Both the position numbers and the translations under genes were made by a program. From Vibrio tritonius (GTDB lineage: Bacteria > Pseudomonadota > Gammaproteobacteria > Enterobacterales > Vibrionaceae), in NCBI RefSeq assembly GCF_001547935.1, contig NZ_AP014635.1, positions 3,348,001 through 3,412,000 of the forward strand: a stretch of DNA of 64,000 bases. Direction: 5' to 3'. Positions 1-10,734 of the stretch are shown here, piece after piece (position 1 is the stretch's first letter; each line of letters begins with the position of its first letter). The notes under the pieces are model-generated. The model worked only from the letters and a program-made list of their open reading frames with translations, was not told the origin of the DNA and did no database searches.

Positions 1-836
<836 letters not shown>

Positions 837-884
837 CTATTGACGTATACTACCCGCCAACCTAAGTAACGTTGAGATGAGACC

Positions 885-1646
885 ATGATTGATACTCACG
901 CCCATATTTATGCTGCAGAATTTGATGCTGACCGAGATGAGGTCGTCAAACGCGCTCTAGAGCAAGGAGTAGAACAAATTCTACTACCGAATATCAATTT
1001 GGAATCCATCGATCCAATGCTCGCAACCGAAGCAGCCTACCCTAGCGTCTGTCGTTCGATGATGGGATTACACCCTACCGACGTTAACGCCGATTTTGAA
1101 ACCACATTAGCCACCATGTACGACTGGTTTGATCGCCACCCTTTTATTGCCGTAGGTGAAATTGGTATCGACCTGTATTGGGATAAAACATTCAAACAAG
1201 AGCAAGAGATTGCTTTTGTCACTCAGCTAGGTTGGGCAAAAGAAAAGAACCTCCCAGTGGTCATTCACACCAGAGATTCGATGGAAGATACCATTACTCT
1301 GCTTGCTAAAGAGCAAGATGGTCGTTTACAAGGCGTATTCCACTGTTTTGGAGGTTCGGTAGAAGAAGCACAAAAGATAAATGAGTTAGGATTTCACTTA
1401 GGTTTAGGTGGCGTATCAACCTTCAAAAATGGTGGCATGGATAAAGTGATCCCACATCTCGATCTCAACTATGTAATTCTAGAGACCGATTGTCCTTACC
1501 TTGCACCAGTGCCTCATCGTGGTAAACGCAATGAGCCAGCTTACACTAAATTGGTACTAGAGCGAATTGCAGACCTCACCATGTCAAATGTTTGTCAGAT
1601 AGACAAAATCACGACAAATAATGCTAAGAAATTGTTTAGGTTATAG
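885..1646 (+). CDS. tatD: TatD family metal-dependent hydrolase / DNase
   Basis: 253 residues, normal length for the TatD amidohydrolase-like barrel family, whose members are metal-dependent 3'-5' exonucleases or DNases. All expected metal ligands are visible: H5 and H7 in THAH, E92 in GEIGID, H128 in IHTRD, H153 in HCFGG and D202 in LETDCPY. The stretch YLAPVPHRGKRNEP is typical of the YcfH-like branch, so the name tatD rests on position beside tatABC more than on sequence. The start ATG at 885 follows GTTGAGATGAGACC, a weak ribosome site. A Tat-export role for TatD has been disputed, and nuclease activity is the safer call. Confidence 0.85.
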   Translation: MIDTHAHIYAAEFDADRDEVVKRALEQGVEQILLPNINLESIDPMLATEAAYPSVCRSMMGLHPTDVNADFETTLATMYDWFDRHPFIAVGEIGIDLYWDKTFKQEQEIAFVTQLGWAKEKNLPVVIHTRDSMEDTITLLAKEQDGRLQGVFHCFGGSVEEAQKINELGFHLGLGGVSTFKNGGMDKVIPHLDLNYVILETDCPYLAPVPHRGKRNEPAYTKLVLERIADLTMSNVCQIDKITTNNAKKLFRL

Positions 1647-1758
1647 TTATAAATCTATAGATAGCATTTAAATAAAAATTACTGTGGCATAGATCCCATT
1701 ATTGACGATATATTACATATACCATTCAGGGTATTACTATCAAAAAAATATATACGTC

Positions 1759-1917
1759 ATGGCTAATCAAACTACTCTAGACAGTGCTCAGCACCGTGCA
1801 AAATGTGATCATAAAAATCACCTTCAGCGACAACATCGCACCGTATGGCAAAAACTTACTGGTGTTAAAGAAGTATATATCTGCCGTCAATGCGGTGAGA
1901 AGGTGGTTGTAAAATAG
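1759..1917 (+). CDS. Small zinc-ribbon-like protein, unknown function
   Basis: 52 residues from ATG 1759 (MANQTTLDSAQHRAKCDHKN...). A TTG at 1702 in the same frame would add 19 hydrophobic, tyrosine-rich residues and looks unlikely. The protein is basic and has a CxH pair near residue 16 and a CRQCGE knuckle near residue 42, the layout of a small zinc ribbon. The ribosome site is weak. It sits just after tatD and ends at the strong terminator at 1986-2010. I do not recognise the family; a nucleic-acid-binding role is only a guess from its charge and zinc knuckle. Confidence 0.5.
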   Translation: MANQTTLDSAQHRAKCDHKNHLQRQHRTVWQKLTGVKEVYICRQCGEKVVVK

Positions 1918-1985
1918 AAGTGCTATTGATTCGTTTTAGAACGACCAACAAATCACTCCAAAACAGAACAACCAAACATTAAAAA

Positions 1986-2010
1986 AAGAAGCGGCTTTGA
2001 GCCGCTTCTT
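1986..2010. terminator. Bidirectional intrinsic terminator
   Basis: Perfect hairpin with arms GAAGCGGCT (1988-1996) and AGCCGCTTC (2000-2008) around a TTG loop, extended by A:T pairs and flanked by A-runs on the left and T-runs on the right. It can therefore stop the plus-strand small gene and the minus-strand tatC transcript. Confidence 0.9.
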
Positions 2011-2015
2011 CGTTT

Positions 2016-2777
2016 TTAGCCTTGGGAATTCCCTTCCGTTTCAGCATCCTCTGTTCGCTCATAAAATCGAGCAAAGAACATCCCTACCTCAAACAATAAG
2101 CACATCGGTATTGCCAACAAGGTCTGAGAAATCATATCGGGTGGTGTTAGCAGCATACCCACAACAAACGCACCGACAATAATATAAGGACGTTTTGCTT
2201 TTAGACTCTTAACATCGGTTGCCCCGGTCCAGCACAATAAAATAATGGCCACAGGCACTTCAAACGCAATCCCAAACGCCATAAAGAGTGCCAATACAAA
2301 ATCAAGATAGCTGGTAATGTCCGTCATGTACTCCACACCGCCTAATGAGATGGCCGTGAAGAACCCAAACACTAACGGGAAAACAACGAAGTAAGCAAAC
2401 GACACCCCAAGATAAAACAAGACCGAGCTGGAAATAAGCAATGGAAAAATTAAGCGCCGCTCATGCTTATACAGCCCAGGAGCCACAAAGGCCCAAACTT
2501 GATAAAGGATATACGGAACTGAAAGAAATACCGCTGTGATTAACGTTAACTTTAGCGGAGTAAAAAACGGTGATGCAACATCGGTAGCTATCATGCTCGC
2601 ACCATAAGGCAATTTATCGACCAATGGCTTAGAGACGAATTCATAAATGTTGTTTGAAAAATATACCAACGCCAAAAAGACAATGATCACAGCAGCAACA
2701 CTTCGCAAGATACGATTACGAAGCTCAAGCAGATGAGCAATCAGCGGTTGGCTTTGCTCTTGTTCGGCTGAAGACAT
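2016..2777 (-). CDS. tatC: Twin-arginine translocase subunit TatC
   Basis: Core receptor of the Tat pathway, which moves folded proteins with a twin-arginine signal across the inner membrane. At 253 residues it has normal TatC length, with six predicted membrane helices starting near residue 25 and a cytoplasmic N-terminus ([13 protein letters not shown]) that is characteristic. It is the last gene of the minus-strand run tatA-tatB-tatC and ends at the hairpin at 1986-2010. There is a 61-nt gap to tatB. Confidence 0.97.
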   Translation of the reverse strand: MSSAEQEQSQPLIAHLLELRNRILRSVAAVIIVFLALVYFSNNIYEFVSKPLVDKLPYGASMIATDVASPFFTPLKLTLITAVFLSVPYILYQVWAFVAPGLYKHERRLIFPLLISSSVLFYLGVSFAYFVVFPLVFGFFTAISLGGVEYMTDITSYLDFVLALFMAFGIAFEVPVAIILLCWTGATDVKSLKAKRPYIIVGAFVVGMLLTPPDMISQTLLAIPMCLLFEVGMFFARFYERTEDAETEGNSQG

Positions 2778-2838
2778 TAAAACCCCATGATTAGCGGATC
2801 AAAAAGAGTTACCGTCAAGGTAACTCTTTATATAAAGA

Positions 2839-3225
2839 TTAGTCGGCTTTATTAGTCACTTTTGCAGAGGTAGAAGATTGAGATTGCACTTTAATCTCCT
2901 CTGATTGAGATGACGCTTCCGGCTGCGCTTCTGTTGCAAAAGGGTGCTGTACTTCTTGAGCGACTTTTTTCAACTCATCGACACTCTTTTGTACGTCGGG
3001 AGAAAGATCTTTCATCCCCATTTTTTCAGCTTTACGTAAGTTCTCTTGTAACTCTTGAATTTTTAACTCTTGAGTCAATTCATCCTTCACGTTATTCGCC
3101 ATCCCCTTCGCGGCTGCAACAAATTTTGCGACAGAGCGAATGGCATGAGGTAAACGCTCAGGACCGAGAACAACCAGAGCAACAACGGAGATTAATACCA
3201 GTTCCCAAAAACCGATATCAAACAC
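2839..3225 (-). CDS. tatB: Sec-independent translocase subunit TatB
   Basis: 128 residues: one N-terminal membrane helix (residues 1-20, MFDIGFWELVLISVVALVVL), the GPERLP hinge, an amphipathic helix, then a polar, serine- and glutamine-rich tail. TatB forms the substrate receptor complex with TatC. It starts 3 nt after the tatA stop, so the two are translated together. The GPERLP motif and the longer tail separate it from TatA. Confidence 0.95.
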   Translation of the reverse strand: MFDIGFWELVLISVVALVVLGPERLPHAIRSVAKFVAAAKGMANNVKDELTQELKIQELQENLRKAEKMGMKDLSPDVQKSVDELKKVAQEVQHPFATEAQPEASSQSEEIKVQSQSSTSAKVTNKAD

Positions 3226-3228
3226 GAC

Positions 3229-3477
3229 TTAGGCCTGCTCTTTGTCTTTTTTTACATCAGCAGTCGCCTTTTGAGCGCTGTTCTGCTGTTCAATGTTTTT
3301 CGGTTCAAAATCAGCGTCTTTAGTGGCAGCTGTATTCTCTTCATCTGCCATTGCCTTTTTAAATCCTTTTACTGCACTACCTAAATCCGTGCCCATCGTA
3401 CGTAGTTTCTTTGTTCCAAAGAGCAAAACAACGATGGCCGCGATAATAAGAAGTTGCCAAATACTGATTCCACCCAT
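3229..3477 (-). CDS. tatA: Sec-independent translocase subunit TatA
   Basis: 82 residues with the TatA plan: a short membrane helix ([20 protein letters not shown]), the FGTKKLR hinge, then an amphipathic helix with [11 protein letters not shown] and an acidic-basic tail. TatA multimers form the translocation path. It is first of the tat genes and lies 42 nt downstream of ubiB on the same strand, so it may be read through from the ubi genes. Confidence 0.95.
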   Translation of the reverse strand: MGGISIWQLLIIAAIVVLLFGTKKLRTMGTDLGSAVKGFKKAMADEENTAATKDADFEPKNIEQQNSAQKATADVKKDKEQA

Positions 3478-3519
3478 TTTCCATCCCTCGGGTTATTAAT
3501 GAACTGGTTAACATCGAGT

Positions 3520-5154
3520 TTAGCGGCGATAAGCACGCCAGCTTAACAACCAAAATAGGACACCGGCAATACCGCAACCAAGCGATACCTGATCCAAATG
3601 ACTGGTAAACAATATCGCAGAACAGACAACCAAAGTAGCGCCAATTCCAAATAAAAATTTACCAGTGGCATGCTGCCGCTTATTGTCACGATAGCCCTGA
3701 TAAAGTTGATCCATTCGCTGATTCAACACCTTACCTTGTTTGAGGCTATCATAAAGTAACTCAGGTAGTTCAGGTAATTTTTCTACCCAGTACGGCGCTC
3801 GTTCTTTAAACGCATGCCAAACCGCGTGCGGTCCAATTTGCTGTTTCATCCACTGCTCTAGAAATGGCTTAGCCGTATCCCACAAATCGAGCTGAGGATA
3901 AAGTTGACGCCCGAGACCTTCGACATAGAGTAATGTTTTCTGCAGTAAGACCAATTGCGGCTGCACTTCCATGTTGAAGCGACGTGCTGTATTAAATAAG
4001 TTTAACAACACATGCCCAAACGAGATTTCACATAATGGCTTAGCGAAAATTGGTTCACACACAATACGTATTGCGACTTCAAACTCATCGACGTTGGTAT
4101 CGTATGGGACCCAACCAGAATCCACGTGCAATTGTGCCACTTTGCGGTAATCACGATTGAAAAACGCCAGAAAGTTTTCTGCTAAATAGCGCTTATCTTC
4201 GTTATTGAGTGTGCCCACGATTCCGCAATCCAAACCAATCCATTGCGGGTTTTCCGGATGGGTTGGATTAACAAAAACGTTCCCTGGATGCATATCGGCA
4301 TGAAAGAAACTATCTCGAAACACTTGCGTGAAAAACACACTAACGCCCCGTTCAGCAAGAAGCTTCATATCCGTGCCATTAGCAACAAGTGCATCTATGT
4401 CGGATACTTGAATGCCATAAATTCGTTCGGAGACCATTAAACTTTCATTACTGAAATCGGGCAGCACTTCAGGAACATAAAGCTCTTCGCTATTTTCAAA
4501 ATTCCGTCGTAGCTGAATGGCATTGGCGGCTTCGCGACGCAAATCTAATTCGCTAATCAACGTTTTTTCATATTCACGAACCACTTCAACCGGCTTTAAA
4601 CGGCGAGCTTCGGGTACCGACTTAGCGACCATACGTGCTAAGCGATACATCAATTTCAAATCGGCCTCAATAACCGGACGGATATCGGGTCGAATCACTT
4701 TAAGAACCACTTCCTGCTGTGTTTCTTTTACGCGTGCGGTATGTACCTGAGCAATCGAAGCGGACGCTAACGGCTCAATATCAAACTCATCAAACCAATT
4801 TTCAACAGGTCCCCCCAGCTCTTCTTCAATACGTTTTTTCGCTAACTGGCCATCAAACGGAGACACTTTGTCTTGTAATAACGCTAATTGGTCTGCGATG
4901 TGTGGAGGAAATAGGTCGCGACGAGTCGACATCATTTGGCCAAATTTAATCCAAACAGGGCCGAGTTCTTGTAGAGCTAACCGCAGACGTTCACCAAGAG
5001 GCTTTTCTGGGTATTTATTACGAATCCAAAACAGCGATTTACGAGCCAGCAACGGCGCTTTGGTCAGTTGGTGGTTAGGAAGTAATTCATCGATACCGTA
5101 TTCAAGTTGAACCTTGATAATACGGTAAAGACGTTTGATTTCCGAAGGAGTCAT
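3520..5154 (-). CDS. ubiB: Ubiquinone biosynthesis accessory kinase-like ATPase UbiB
   Basis: 544 residues, normal for the UbiB/ABC1/ADCK atypical kinase family, which is needed for ubiquinone synthesis. Visible hallmarks are the KxGQ motif as KFGQ (70-73), the alanine-rich nucleotide loop ASASIAQVH (129-137), [10 protein letters not shown] and the metal-binding LDCGIVG. Two membrane helices close the C-terminus ([17 protein letters not shown] and [12 protein letters not shown]), anchoring it at the inner membrane. Its start overlaps the ubiJ stop by 4 nt, which implies coupled translation. Confidence 0.96.
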   Translation of the reverse strand: MTPSEIKRLYRIIKVQLEYGIDELLPNHQLTKAPLLARKSLFWIRNKYPEKPLGERLRLALQELGPVWIKFGQMMSTRRDLFPPHIADQLALLQDKVSPFDGQLAKKRIEEELGGPVENWFDEFDIEPLASASIAQVHTARVKETQQEVVLKVIRPDIRPVIEADLKLMYRLARMVAKSVPEARRLKPVEVVREYEKTLISELDLRREAANAIQLRRNFENSEELYVPEVLPDFSNESLMVSERIYGIQVSDIDALVANGTDMKLLAERGVSVFFTQVFRDSFFHADMHPGNVFVNPTHPENPQWIGLDCGIVGTLNNEDKRYLAENFLAFFNRDYRKVAQLHVDSGWVPYDTNVDEFEVAIRIVCEPIFAKPLCEISFGHVLLNLFNTARRFNMEVQPQLVLLQKTLLYVEGLGRQLYPQLDLWDTAKPFLEQWMKQQIGPHAVWHAFKERAPYWVEKLPELPELLYDSLKQGKVLNQRMDQLYQGYRDNKRQHATGKFLFGIGATLVVCSAILFTSHLDQVSLGCGIAGVLFWLLSWRAYRR

Positions 5155-5756
5155 ACTCTATCCATTAGTTGTTGCAATTGCGCTTCCAAACGAGCAGCTC
5201 GGCTTTTTACCTCATCCACTTGATCGCAAAAATCGGCGATTTCTAACGGCGGAGGAGCCATACGCCACTCTTCTGTCAGCACTTGTCCAAGATGGCTTTG
5301 ATGACGAGCAAAATGTTCATGCAGGAAGCCTGACACCTCTTTCACACCCTGTACAACCGTATGGGCCACCACATCACCAGTCACGCGAGACAGCCATTCT
5401 TCCACATTGGGCTTACTGTCTGTCATTAACTGAGCGAATTTTTGGGCTAGTTGGATATCTCCTTCCAGCACCAACTTATCCTGTTTAATCAGTCGAGTGA
5501 TATTCGAGTGTTCACGTAGTTCTGGCAATATCGATAGATGCAAGGAAAGATAACAATCCGGCTGACCTTCATAACGAGCTAACACATCCACCTGCTGACT
5601 AAAAACAAAGGTTAATGTTTTATCAAGCTCTTTAAGATGCAACTGAATAACCCGGCCTTTTAAACGAGCCAAACGACGCACTAAATCAGGGTTATCTTGA
5701 ATCAGCGTATTTAATGTTGTCTCGATGACCGCAGTCACCAGAGGTTCAAACGGCAT
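5151..5756 (-). CDS. ubiJ: Ubiquinone biosynthesis accessory factor UbiJ (SCP2 domain)
   Basis: 201 residues with an N-terminal SCP2-type lipid-binding domain (about residues 15-115, including [17 protein letters not shown] and [17 protein letters not shown]) and a C-terminal coiled coil ([19 protein letters not shown]). UbiJ is an accessory factor that helps organise the soluble Ubi complex and is thought to bind the quinone intermediates. It lies between ubiE and ubiB, the usual gammaproteobacterial order, 9 nt after ubiE. Confidence 0.93.
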   Translation of the reverse strand: MPFEPLVTAVIETTLNTLIQDNPDLVRRLARLKGRVIQLHLKELDKTLTFVFSQQVDVLARYEGQPDCYLSLHLSILPELREHSNITRLIKQDKLVLEGDIQLAQKFAQLMTDSKPNVEEWLSRVTGDVVAHTVVQGVKEVSGFLHEHFARHQSHLGQVLTEEWRMAPPPLEIADFCDQVDEVKSRAARLEAQLQQLMDRV

Positions 5757-5765
5757 GATACGACC

Positions 5766-6545
5766 TTAAAATTTATATCCACGGTGAAGCGCAACAATGC
5801 CACCGGTCAGGTTGAAATATTGGGCTTGCTCGAAACCAGCCTCTTCCATCATCCCTTTCAGTGTTTCTTGATCAGGGTGCATGCGAATCGATTCCGCTAA
5901 GTAACGGTAACTTTCCGCATCGCCAGCAATCATTTGTCCCATGCGAGGCAAGATATGGAAAGAGTAAGAATCGTAGATTTTGGATAACGGCTCAATGATC
6001 GGTTTTGAAAACTCAAGAATCAACAAACGGCCGCCCGGCTTAAGCACGCGAAACATTGAGCGAATCGCTTTGTCTTTGTCTGTCACGTTACGTAGACAGA
6101 AACTGATAGTGATACAGTCAAAGTAGTCATCAGGGAATGGCAGCTCTTCGGCATTCGCTTGAACATAATGAACATTGCCCACAATGCCATGGTCACGTAA
6201 TTTGTCACGACCAACATTCAGCATTGAGTTGTTAATATCAGCGAGGACGACATGACCTTCATCGCCAACAATGCGAGAAAACTTAGCCGTTAAGTCACCT
6301 GTACCACCACCAAGATCAAGAATACGTTGCCCAGGACGCGCACCAGCACAGTCAATGGTAAAGCGCTTCCATAAGCGATGAATACCACCAGACATTAGGT
6401 CATTCATAATGTCGTATTTTGTGGCTACTGAGGTAAACACCTGAGCGACTTTGCCTGCTTTTTCTGACTTTTTAACGGTTTCGAAACCAAAGTGGGTGGT
6501 TTCTTGAGCTTCTTCTGTATTTGATTGTACGCTGATATCCGTCAT
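5766..6545 (-). CDS. ubiE: Demethylmenaquinone / 2-methoxy-benzoquinol C-methyltransferase UbiE
   Basis: 259 residues. A class I SAM methyltransferase that makes C-methylations in both ubiquinone and menaquinone synthesis. SAM-binding motif I is DLGGGTG (77-83); the family signature [11 protein letters not shown] is at about 43-52, and [10 protein letters not shown] and [12 protein letters not shown] follow. It is first of the tight ubiE-ubiJ-ubiB run and lies 48 nt after the rmuC stop. Confidence 0.97.
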   Translation of the reverse strand: MTDISVQSNTEEAQETTHFGFETVKKSEKAGKVAQVFTSVATKYDIMNDLMSGGIHRLWKRFTIDCAGARPGQRILDLGGGTGDLTAKFSRIVGDEGHVVLADINNSMLNVGRDKLRDHGIVGNVHYVQANAEELPFPDDYFDCITISFCLRNVTDKDKAIRSMFRVLKPGGRLLILEFSKPIIEPLSKIYDSYSFHILPRMGQMIAGDAESYRYLAESIRMHPDQETLKGMMEEAGFEQAQYFNLTGGIVALHRGYKF

Positions 6546-6593
6546 TCTCTATCCTCTTAGGCCACGCCTAACTACCAAACTGCGACTGGGAGA

Positions 6594-8123
6594 TTAGTTT
6601 ACTTTATCCGCCGCCTCATGTCTTTCCGGCAACGAATTTTCCTCATTAAGACCATGTTGAGACCGTTCAACGACATCACTACGGATAGAACGTTTAATCT
6701 CAACACCCAGTTGTTTAAAACTTTCTGCCTGACGGATCGCATTACCACGCCCCGTCACCAATTTATTCATGGCACCTTGATAGCTCTGGTTCGCTTTATC
6801 CAGCGAAGACCCCAAGGTATCCATATCTTCTACGAACAAACGCAGCTTATCGTACAACTTACTTGCGCGATCAGCGATAATTTGTGCGTTTTGATTTTGC
6901 CTATCATTGCGCCATAAGTTATCTATGGTACGCAGCGCCACCAACAATGTTGTTGGACTGACAATAATGATGTTTTGCTCCATCGCATCACGTATCAAAC
7001 TTGGATCAGCCTGAATAGCGACTTGAAACGCCGGCTCAACCGGCACAAACATCAACACATAATCCAGAGACTGAATCCCTTTCAGTTGCTGATAATCCTT
7101 CTGCCCTAGTCCTTTAATGTGGCTACGTAACGCTAACAAATGGTCGCGCAGTGCCAGTTCGCGATCATGGTCATTATCAGCATGGAAATAACGCTCATAA
7201 GCAATCAGCGCCATTTTAGAGTCGATGACCACTTGCTTATCGTTAGGCAAGTAAACAATCACATCCGGCTGATAGCGCTTGCCGGCTTCATTTTGCAAGC
7301 TCACTTGAGTTTGATATTCGTGTCCTTCGCGCAGTCCCGACTCCGCCAACACTCGAGCCAAAACCACTTCACCCCAGTTGCCCTGCTGTTTGTTATCGCC
7401 CTTCAAAGCTTGAGTAAGGTTCAGTGCTTCTTGCGCCATTTGTTCATTAAGACGCTGTAAGTTTTTCAATTCATGAACCAATGTGTGACGCTCTTTGGCT
7501 TCAGAGCTAAAGCTATCGTTTACTTGCTTTTTAAACCCTTCCAACTGTTCTCGAAGCGGGTTCAAAATCGCCGATAGGCTTTGCTGGTTTTGTTGATCCA
7601 CTTTCGCGGTTTTCACTTCAAAAAGCTGATTGGCCAAATGTTCAAATTGCTGTTTTAAACGCTCTTCTGCACGTTCCAACAACGCCAGCTTTTCTTGACT
7701 CGATTCTTGTTGCTGCTGATGACGGGCTTCTTGCTCATGCAATTGCACTTCTAACTGGGCTTTTTGTTCACGCACGCGGTTAAGTTCGTCGGCGTATTGC
7801 TGACGCTCTTGCTTCACCGCTTCGAAGTAACGCAATTTTTCCAAAGCCGCCATCACCTTACCATGGGATTGTTTAAGCTCATATTCGGCTTTGTCTCTTA
7901 ATCCATCTAATTGTTCTAACTCATCCTGAGTGGTAGCCAGTGAAGCTTTAAGCTGCTCAACTTGCTGCTCATGCCACTGATTTTGATAACTTAATTGCTG
8001 TTCTAACAGCTGCGACTTGGTTTGCAGTTTTTGCTTGACCCACCACCCGGCAGCACCACCCGCAATCACTGCGCTTGATAAGCCTGTAAACAAGATGTTT
8101 TGATTCTCGATTATCCATTGCAT
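6594..8123 (-). CDS. rmuC: DNA recombination protein RmuC
   Basis: 509 residues from ATG 8123 (MQWIIENQNILF...). A GTG at 8198 would add 25 residues, but the membrane helix (NILFTGLSSAVIAGGAAGWWV) is normally at the very start, so 8123 is preferred; neither start has a strong ribosome site. A long coiled coil (about residues 40-220, many Q, E, K, L) precedes the RmuC nuclease-like domain (GNWGEVVLARVLAESGLREG and VVIDSKMAL). RmuC limits inversions at short inverted repeats; its catalytic activity has not been firmly shown. Confidence 0.93.
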   Translation of the reverse strand: MQWIIENQNILFTGLSSAVIAGGAAGWWVKQKLQTKSQLLEQQLSYQNQWHEQQVEQLKASLATTQDELEQLDGLRDKAEYELKQSHGKVMAALEKLRYFEAVKQERQQYADELNRVREQKAQLEVQLHEQEARHQQQQESSQEKLALLERAEERLKQQFEHLANQLFEVKTAKVDQQNQQSLSAILNPLREQLEGFKKQVNDSFSSEAKERHTLVHELKNLQRLNEQMAQEALNLTQALKGDNKQQGNWGEVVLARVLAESGLREGHEYQTQVSLQNEAGKRYQPDVIVYLPNDKQVVIDSKMALIAYERYFHADNDHDRELALRDHLLALRSHIKGLGQKDYQQLKGIQSLDYVLMFVPVEPAFQVAIQADPSLIRDAMEQNIIIVSPTTLLVALRTIDNLWRNDRQNQNAQIIADRASKLYDKLRLFVEDMDTLGSSLDKANQSYQGAMNKLVTGRGNAIRQAESFKQLGVEIKRSIRSDVVERSQHGLNEENSLPERHEAADKVN

Positions 8124-8250
8124 AGCTAGCGCGTACTCAGTTGTATTGATTACTGAAAATGGTATTTCGATACTGGATAAATGTCCAGTTTGTCGCACGA
8201 TAATTCACCCGCTAGACTAGAGTTTCCCTCCATTTTTGGATACTCACTCA

Positions 8251-9156
8251 ATGAATGAACGCCGAGCGTTAGGTTTAGCACTGTCTGCTGTATTGCTTTG
8301 GTCAACCGTTGCAACCGCTTTTAAGCTGACTTTATCTCAGTTCACCCCCATCCAAATGCTGACTATGGCAAGTATCGTATCGGTTGTGGTACTGCTGATT
8401 TTGTGTCGCGTCATGGGTAAATGGCACAACATTGGCAATACCTTTCTATCCAACCCGGGATACTACTTGCTGCTTGGACTGATAAACCCCTTGGCGTATT
8501 ACCTCATTTTGTTCAAAGCCTACGCTTTGCTTCCCGCGTCTCAGGCACAAGCGATTAACTATAGCTGGGCGATTACCTTAACCTTGATGGCCGCCGTATT
8601 CTTGGGGCAGAAGATTCGCAAGCAAGACTGGATTGCCTGTGGGCTGAGTTACTTTGGCGTGGTAGTGATCGCGACCCAAGGCAACCTGCTTAATCTCCAT
8701 TTTGAAAGTCCAACAGGGGTTATTTTGGCGCTGGTATCCACTTTGCTCTGGGCTGGCTATTGGATTCTCAATACCAAAAACAAAGCCGATCCAATCATCA
8801 GTGTGTTACTTGGTTTCTTAGTCGCGATTCCCTTTGCGATTGGACTATGCGTTTACGAAGGTTCGGACTGGCAGCACATCACTTGGTCTGGTTGGGCTGC
8901 GGTGACCTATGTGGGCTTATTTGAAATGGGGATTACTTTTGTTCTGTGGCTCAGCGCGTTGAAAAACACCAATAATACGGCGCGTATCAGTAACTTAATT
9001 TTTGCTTCGCCGTTTATTTCATTGATTTTGCTTTCCACCATTATTGGTGAACAGATCCATCCATCAACCTTAGTGGGCCTGTTGCTGATTATTAGTGGGT
9101 TGGTTGTGCAACAGCTCAAGTCTCGCAAAAGAGATAAAACCGTTCCACAAAACTAA
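8251..9156 (+). CDS. DMT-superfamily transporter (EamA domains)
   Basis: 301 residues from ATG 8251 (MNERRALGLALSAVLLW); an in-frame TTG at 8236 is less likely. Ten predicted membrane helices form two EamA repeats, with ATAFKLTLSQFTP and PLAYYLILFKAYALLPASQAQ in the first and WAGYWILNTKNKADP and GEQIHPSTLVGLLLIISGLVV in the second. The substrate cannot be read from sequence; relatives export amino acids or metabolites. It is divergent from rmuC and converges on araC, at the edge of the sugar block. Confidence 0.8.
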   Translation: MNERRALGLALSAVLLWSTVATAFKLTLSQFTPIQMLTMASIVSVVVLLILCRVMGKWHNIGNTFLSNPGYYLLLGLINPLAYYLILFKAYALLPASQAQAINYSWAITLTLMAAVFLGQKIRKQDWIACGLSYFGVVVIATQGNLLNLHFESPTGVILALVSTLLWAGYWILNTKNKADPIISVLLGFLVAIPFAIGLCVYEGSDWQHITWSGWAAVTYVGLFEMGITFVLWLSALKNTNNTARISNLIFASPFISLILLSTIIGEQIHPSTLVGLLLIISGLVVQQLKSRKRDKTVPQN

Positions 9157-9228
9157 ATTTGAGGGAGAGGATCCGCTTTTCAGCCGCCGCCTGACTATCA
9201 GAACTGGAGCCTAATTAGGAATATCTAT

Positions 9229-10068
9229 TTATGTAATTTGCTCACGATACAGCTTTGGACTCACGCCCGCCTTACGCTTAAACACGCGAGAAAAATAAAG
9301 TGGGTCTGAGTAACCCACTATTCTACCTATATGATTAACCGAATAGTGAGTGGTTACTAACAACTGCTTCGCTCGGCTGATTCGCTGGTCATCTCGCCAC
9401 TGAGTAATGGTCATTTTCATCTCATCACGGAATAAATGCCCTAAACGTGATGGTGATAAGCAAGCATGGGCAGCTACATCCTCTAAAGTAAAATCCTGAT
9501 TGAGATTTTGCGTCATGTAGTTCATTGCTTCTATCACGCGAGGATCAAGCGGTTTAGTGACGATATCCGGTTGCACAGTTTTGCATCGAATGAGCAACTG
9601 CTCCAGCAGATTAATCGCCAAATCATTACGATAAGGCAAATCCGACTTTGCAGTGTATTCGATATCAATAAACAGCTCTTCCAACGGTTGAGTCACCGAT
9701 GGCGGCAAATTGCGCGTCACGTACACACCGCGCACTTCCGTCTGCCAAGTTAGCCAGTCGTTCCAAAATGCCCGCGGACGAAAATAGACCCAACGATGAA
9801 ACCATGACGCACTGTCAGGGCTGCGTTGATAGAAATGGGCAGCACTCGGCGGGAAAAGCAGCAAATCCCCTGCTTTTACATCAAAAGCCTGATCGCCAGA
9901 AAATATGGTTCCCTCACCCTTACTGGTGATATTGATGATGTACCCTTTCATCCCGTTAGGGCGGTCGATAGTAAAATCGAGCTCATCCCCTTCGATGATA
10001 GGGGTTAAACCTGCGACGAGGTGCGCATCAAAGTTATACCCAGGTTTCAAAGGATCAGAATTCTGCAT
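9229..10068 (-). CDS. araC: Arabinose operon regulator AraC
   Basis: 279 residues from ATG 10068 (MQNSDPLKPGYNFDAHLVAG); a TTG at 10095 is rejected because E. coli AraC begins with the same QNDPLLPGY-type segment. The N-terminal cupin arm and pocket (FTIDRPNGMKGYI, DLLLFPPSAAHFYQR, WVYFRPRAFW) bind arabinose and dimerise. The C-terminal double helix-turn-helix (FTLEDVAAHACLSPSRLGHLF and VNHIGRIVGYSDPLYFSRVF) binds DNA. Unlike E. coli, where araC is divergent from araB, here it lies downstream of araA on the same strand. Matching AraC sites are at 14763, 14934 and 18780. Confidence 0.95.
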   Translation of the reverse strand: MQNSDPLKPGYNFDAHLVAGLTPIIEGDELDFTIDRPNGMKGYIINITSKGEGTIFSGDQAFDVKAGDLLLFPPSAAHFYQRSPDSASWFHRWVYFRPRAFWNDWLTWQTEVRGVYVTRNLPPSVTQPLEELFIDIEYTAKSDLPYRNDLAINLLEQLLIRCKTVQPDIVTKPLDPRVIEAMNYMTQNLNQDFTLEDVAAHACLSPSRLGHLFRDEMKMTITQWRDDQRISRAKQLLVTTHYSVNHIGRIVGYSDPLYFSRVFKRKAGVSPKLYREQIT

Positions 10069-10134
10069 ACTTAAGGCTTCATGAATGTTTCGCAATATTA
10101 TATTTTAGACATCAATTAATTACGATTTTATAGC

Positions 10135-10653
10135 TCACATTTTGTCTAACACGATCCACTGGGTAGCAGAAAATGCTTCGCGAAAATGATCCGTCGTGGC
10201 CGGTTGAATTAGGCTATGACTAGGCAAACCGTGGCGACGTCGATGCCAATGATGAGTTAAATCAGGAACAGTTCGAGTTTGAGGAGGTTCAGTTGCTGCT
10301 GTGGTTTCAATGACATGATGGATGTCCAGCCGCGTGGGGATGCTATTGCGCGCTAAGTATTCCACCACCAGCGCATCATCATGAAAGTAGTAATTCATGT
10401 TGATCGACAATTTATCAACATGATTCATCTGACACCACTGTTCTAAGCGATCAGGTCGATGACGAAACTTCCACTGAACATCGTGAAAAGACAACGGTAT
10501 ACCATTGTTTTCTATGACCAATTGGCCCTCGAAAACCAACTCATCACCATATTGAATCCGCAACCGACCTGGCTCTTGCCGATTAACAAGCAGTTGCCAC
10601 TGTTGATTTTTCACTATGTAGCAGCGATCAGGAGGAGAAGTTTCACTCACCAA
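10135..10653 (-). CDS. Unknown protein in the arabinose operon (possible mutarotase-like remnant)
   Basis: 172 residues between araA and araC on the same strand. I do not recognise it. The middle part (LSINMNYYFHDDALVVEYLARNSIPTRLDIHHV) faintly recalls the beta-sandwich of aldose 1-epimerases, which often sit in sugar operons and run to about 350 residues. The C-terminal part is rich in H, R, P and T and matches nothing I know. It could be a degraded epimerase or a family of its own. No signal peptide or membrane helix is seen. A hairpin terminator separates it from araA. Confidence 0.55.
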   Translation of the reverse strand: MVSETSPPDRCYIVKNQQWQLLVNRQEPGRLRIQYGDELVFEGQLVIENNGIPLSFHDVQWKFRHRPDRLEQWCQMNHVDKLSINMNYYFHDDALVVEYLARNSIPTRLDIHHVIETTAATEPPQTRTVPDLTHHWHRRRHGLPSHSLIQPATTDHFREAFSATQWIVLDKM

Positions 10654-10680
10654 TGTGTTACCTCAGAAACGTGATGACCT

Positions 10681-10715
10681 AAAATTGCTCCCTTCCCTTT
10701 GAGGAAAGGGAGCAA
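10681..10715 (-). terminator. Intrinsic terminator after araA
   Basis: Hairpin with 10-nt arms TTGCTCCCTT (10685-10694) and AAGGGAGCAA (10706-10715), followed on the minus strand by TTTT. It would end or attenuate the araBDA transcript before the unknown gene and araC, keeping regulator level lower than enzyme level. Confidence 0.75.
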
Positions 10716-10734
10716 GAGACCAAGCAAGAGACCA

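Noticed and set aside
10135..10653. Calling the unknown ara-operon gene an aldose 1-epimerase
   Set aside because: Too short and lacking the conserved catalytic His and Glu segments that I could recognise; left as unknown.
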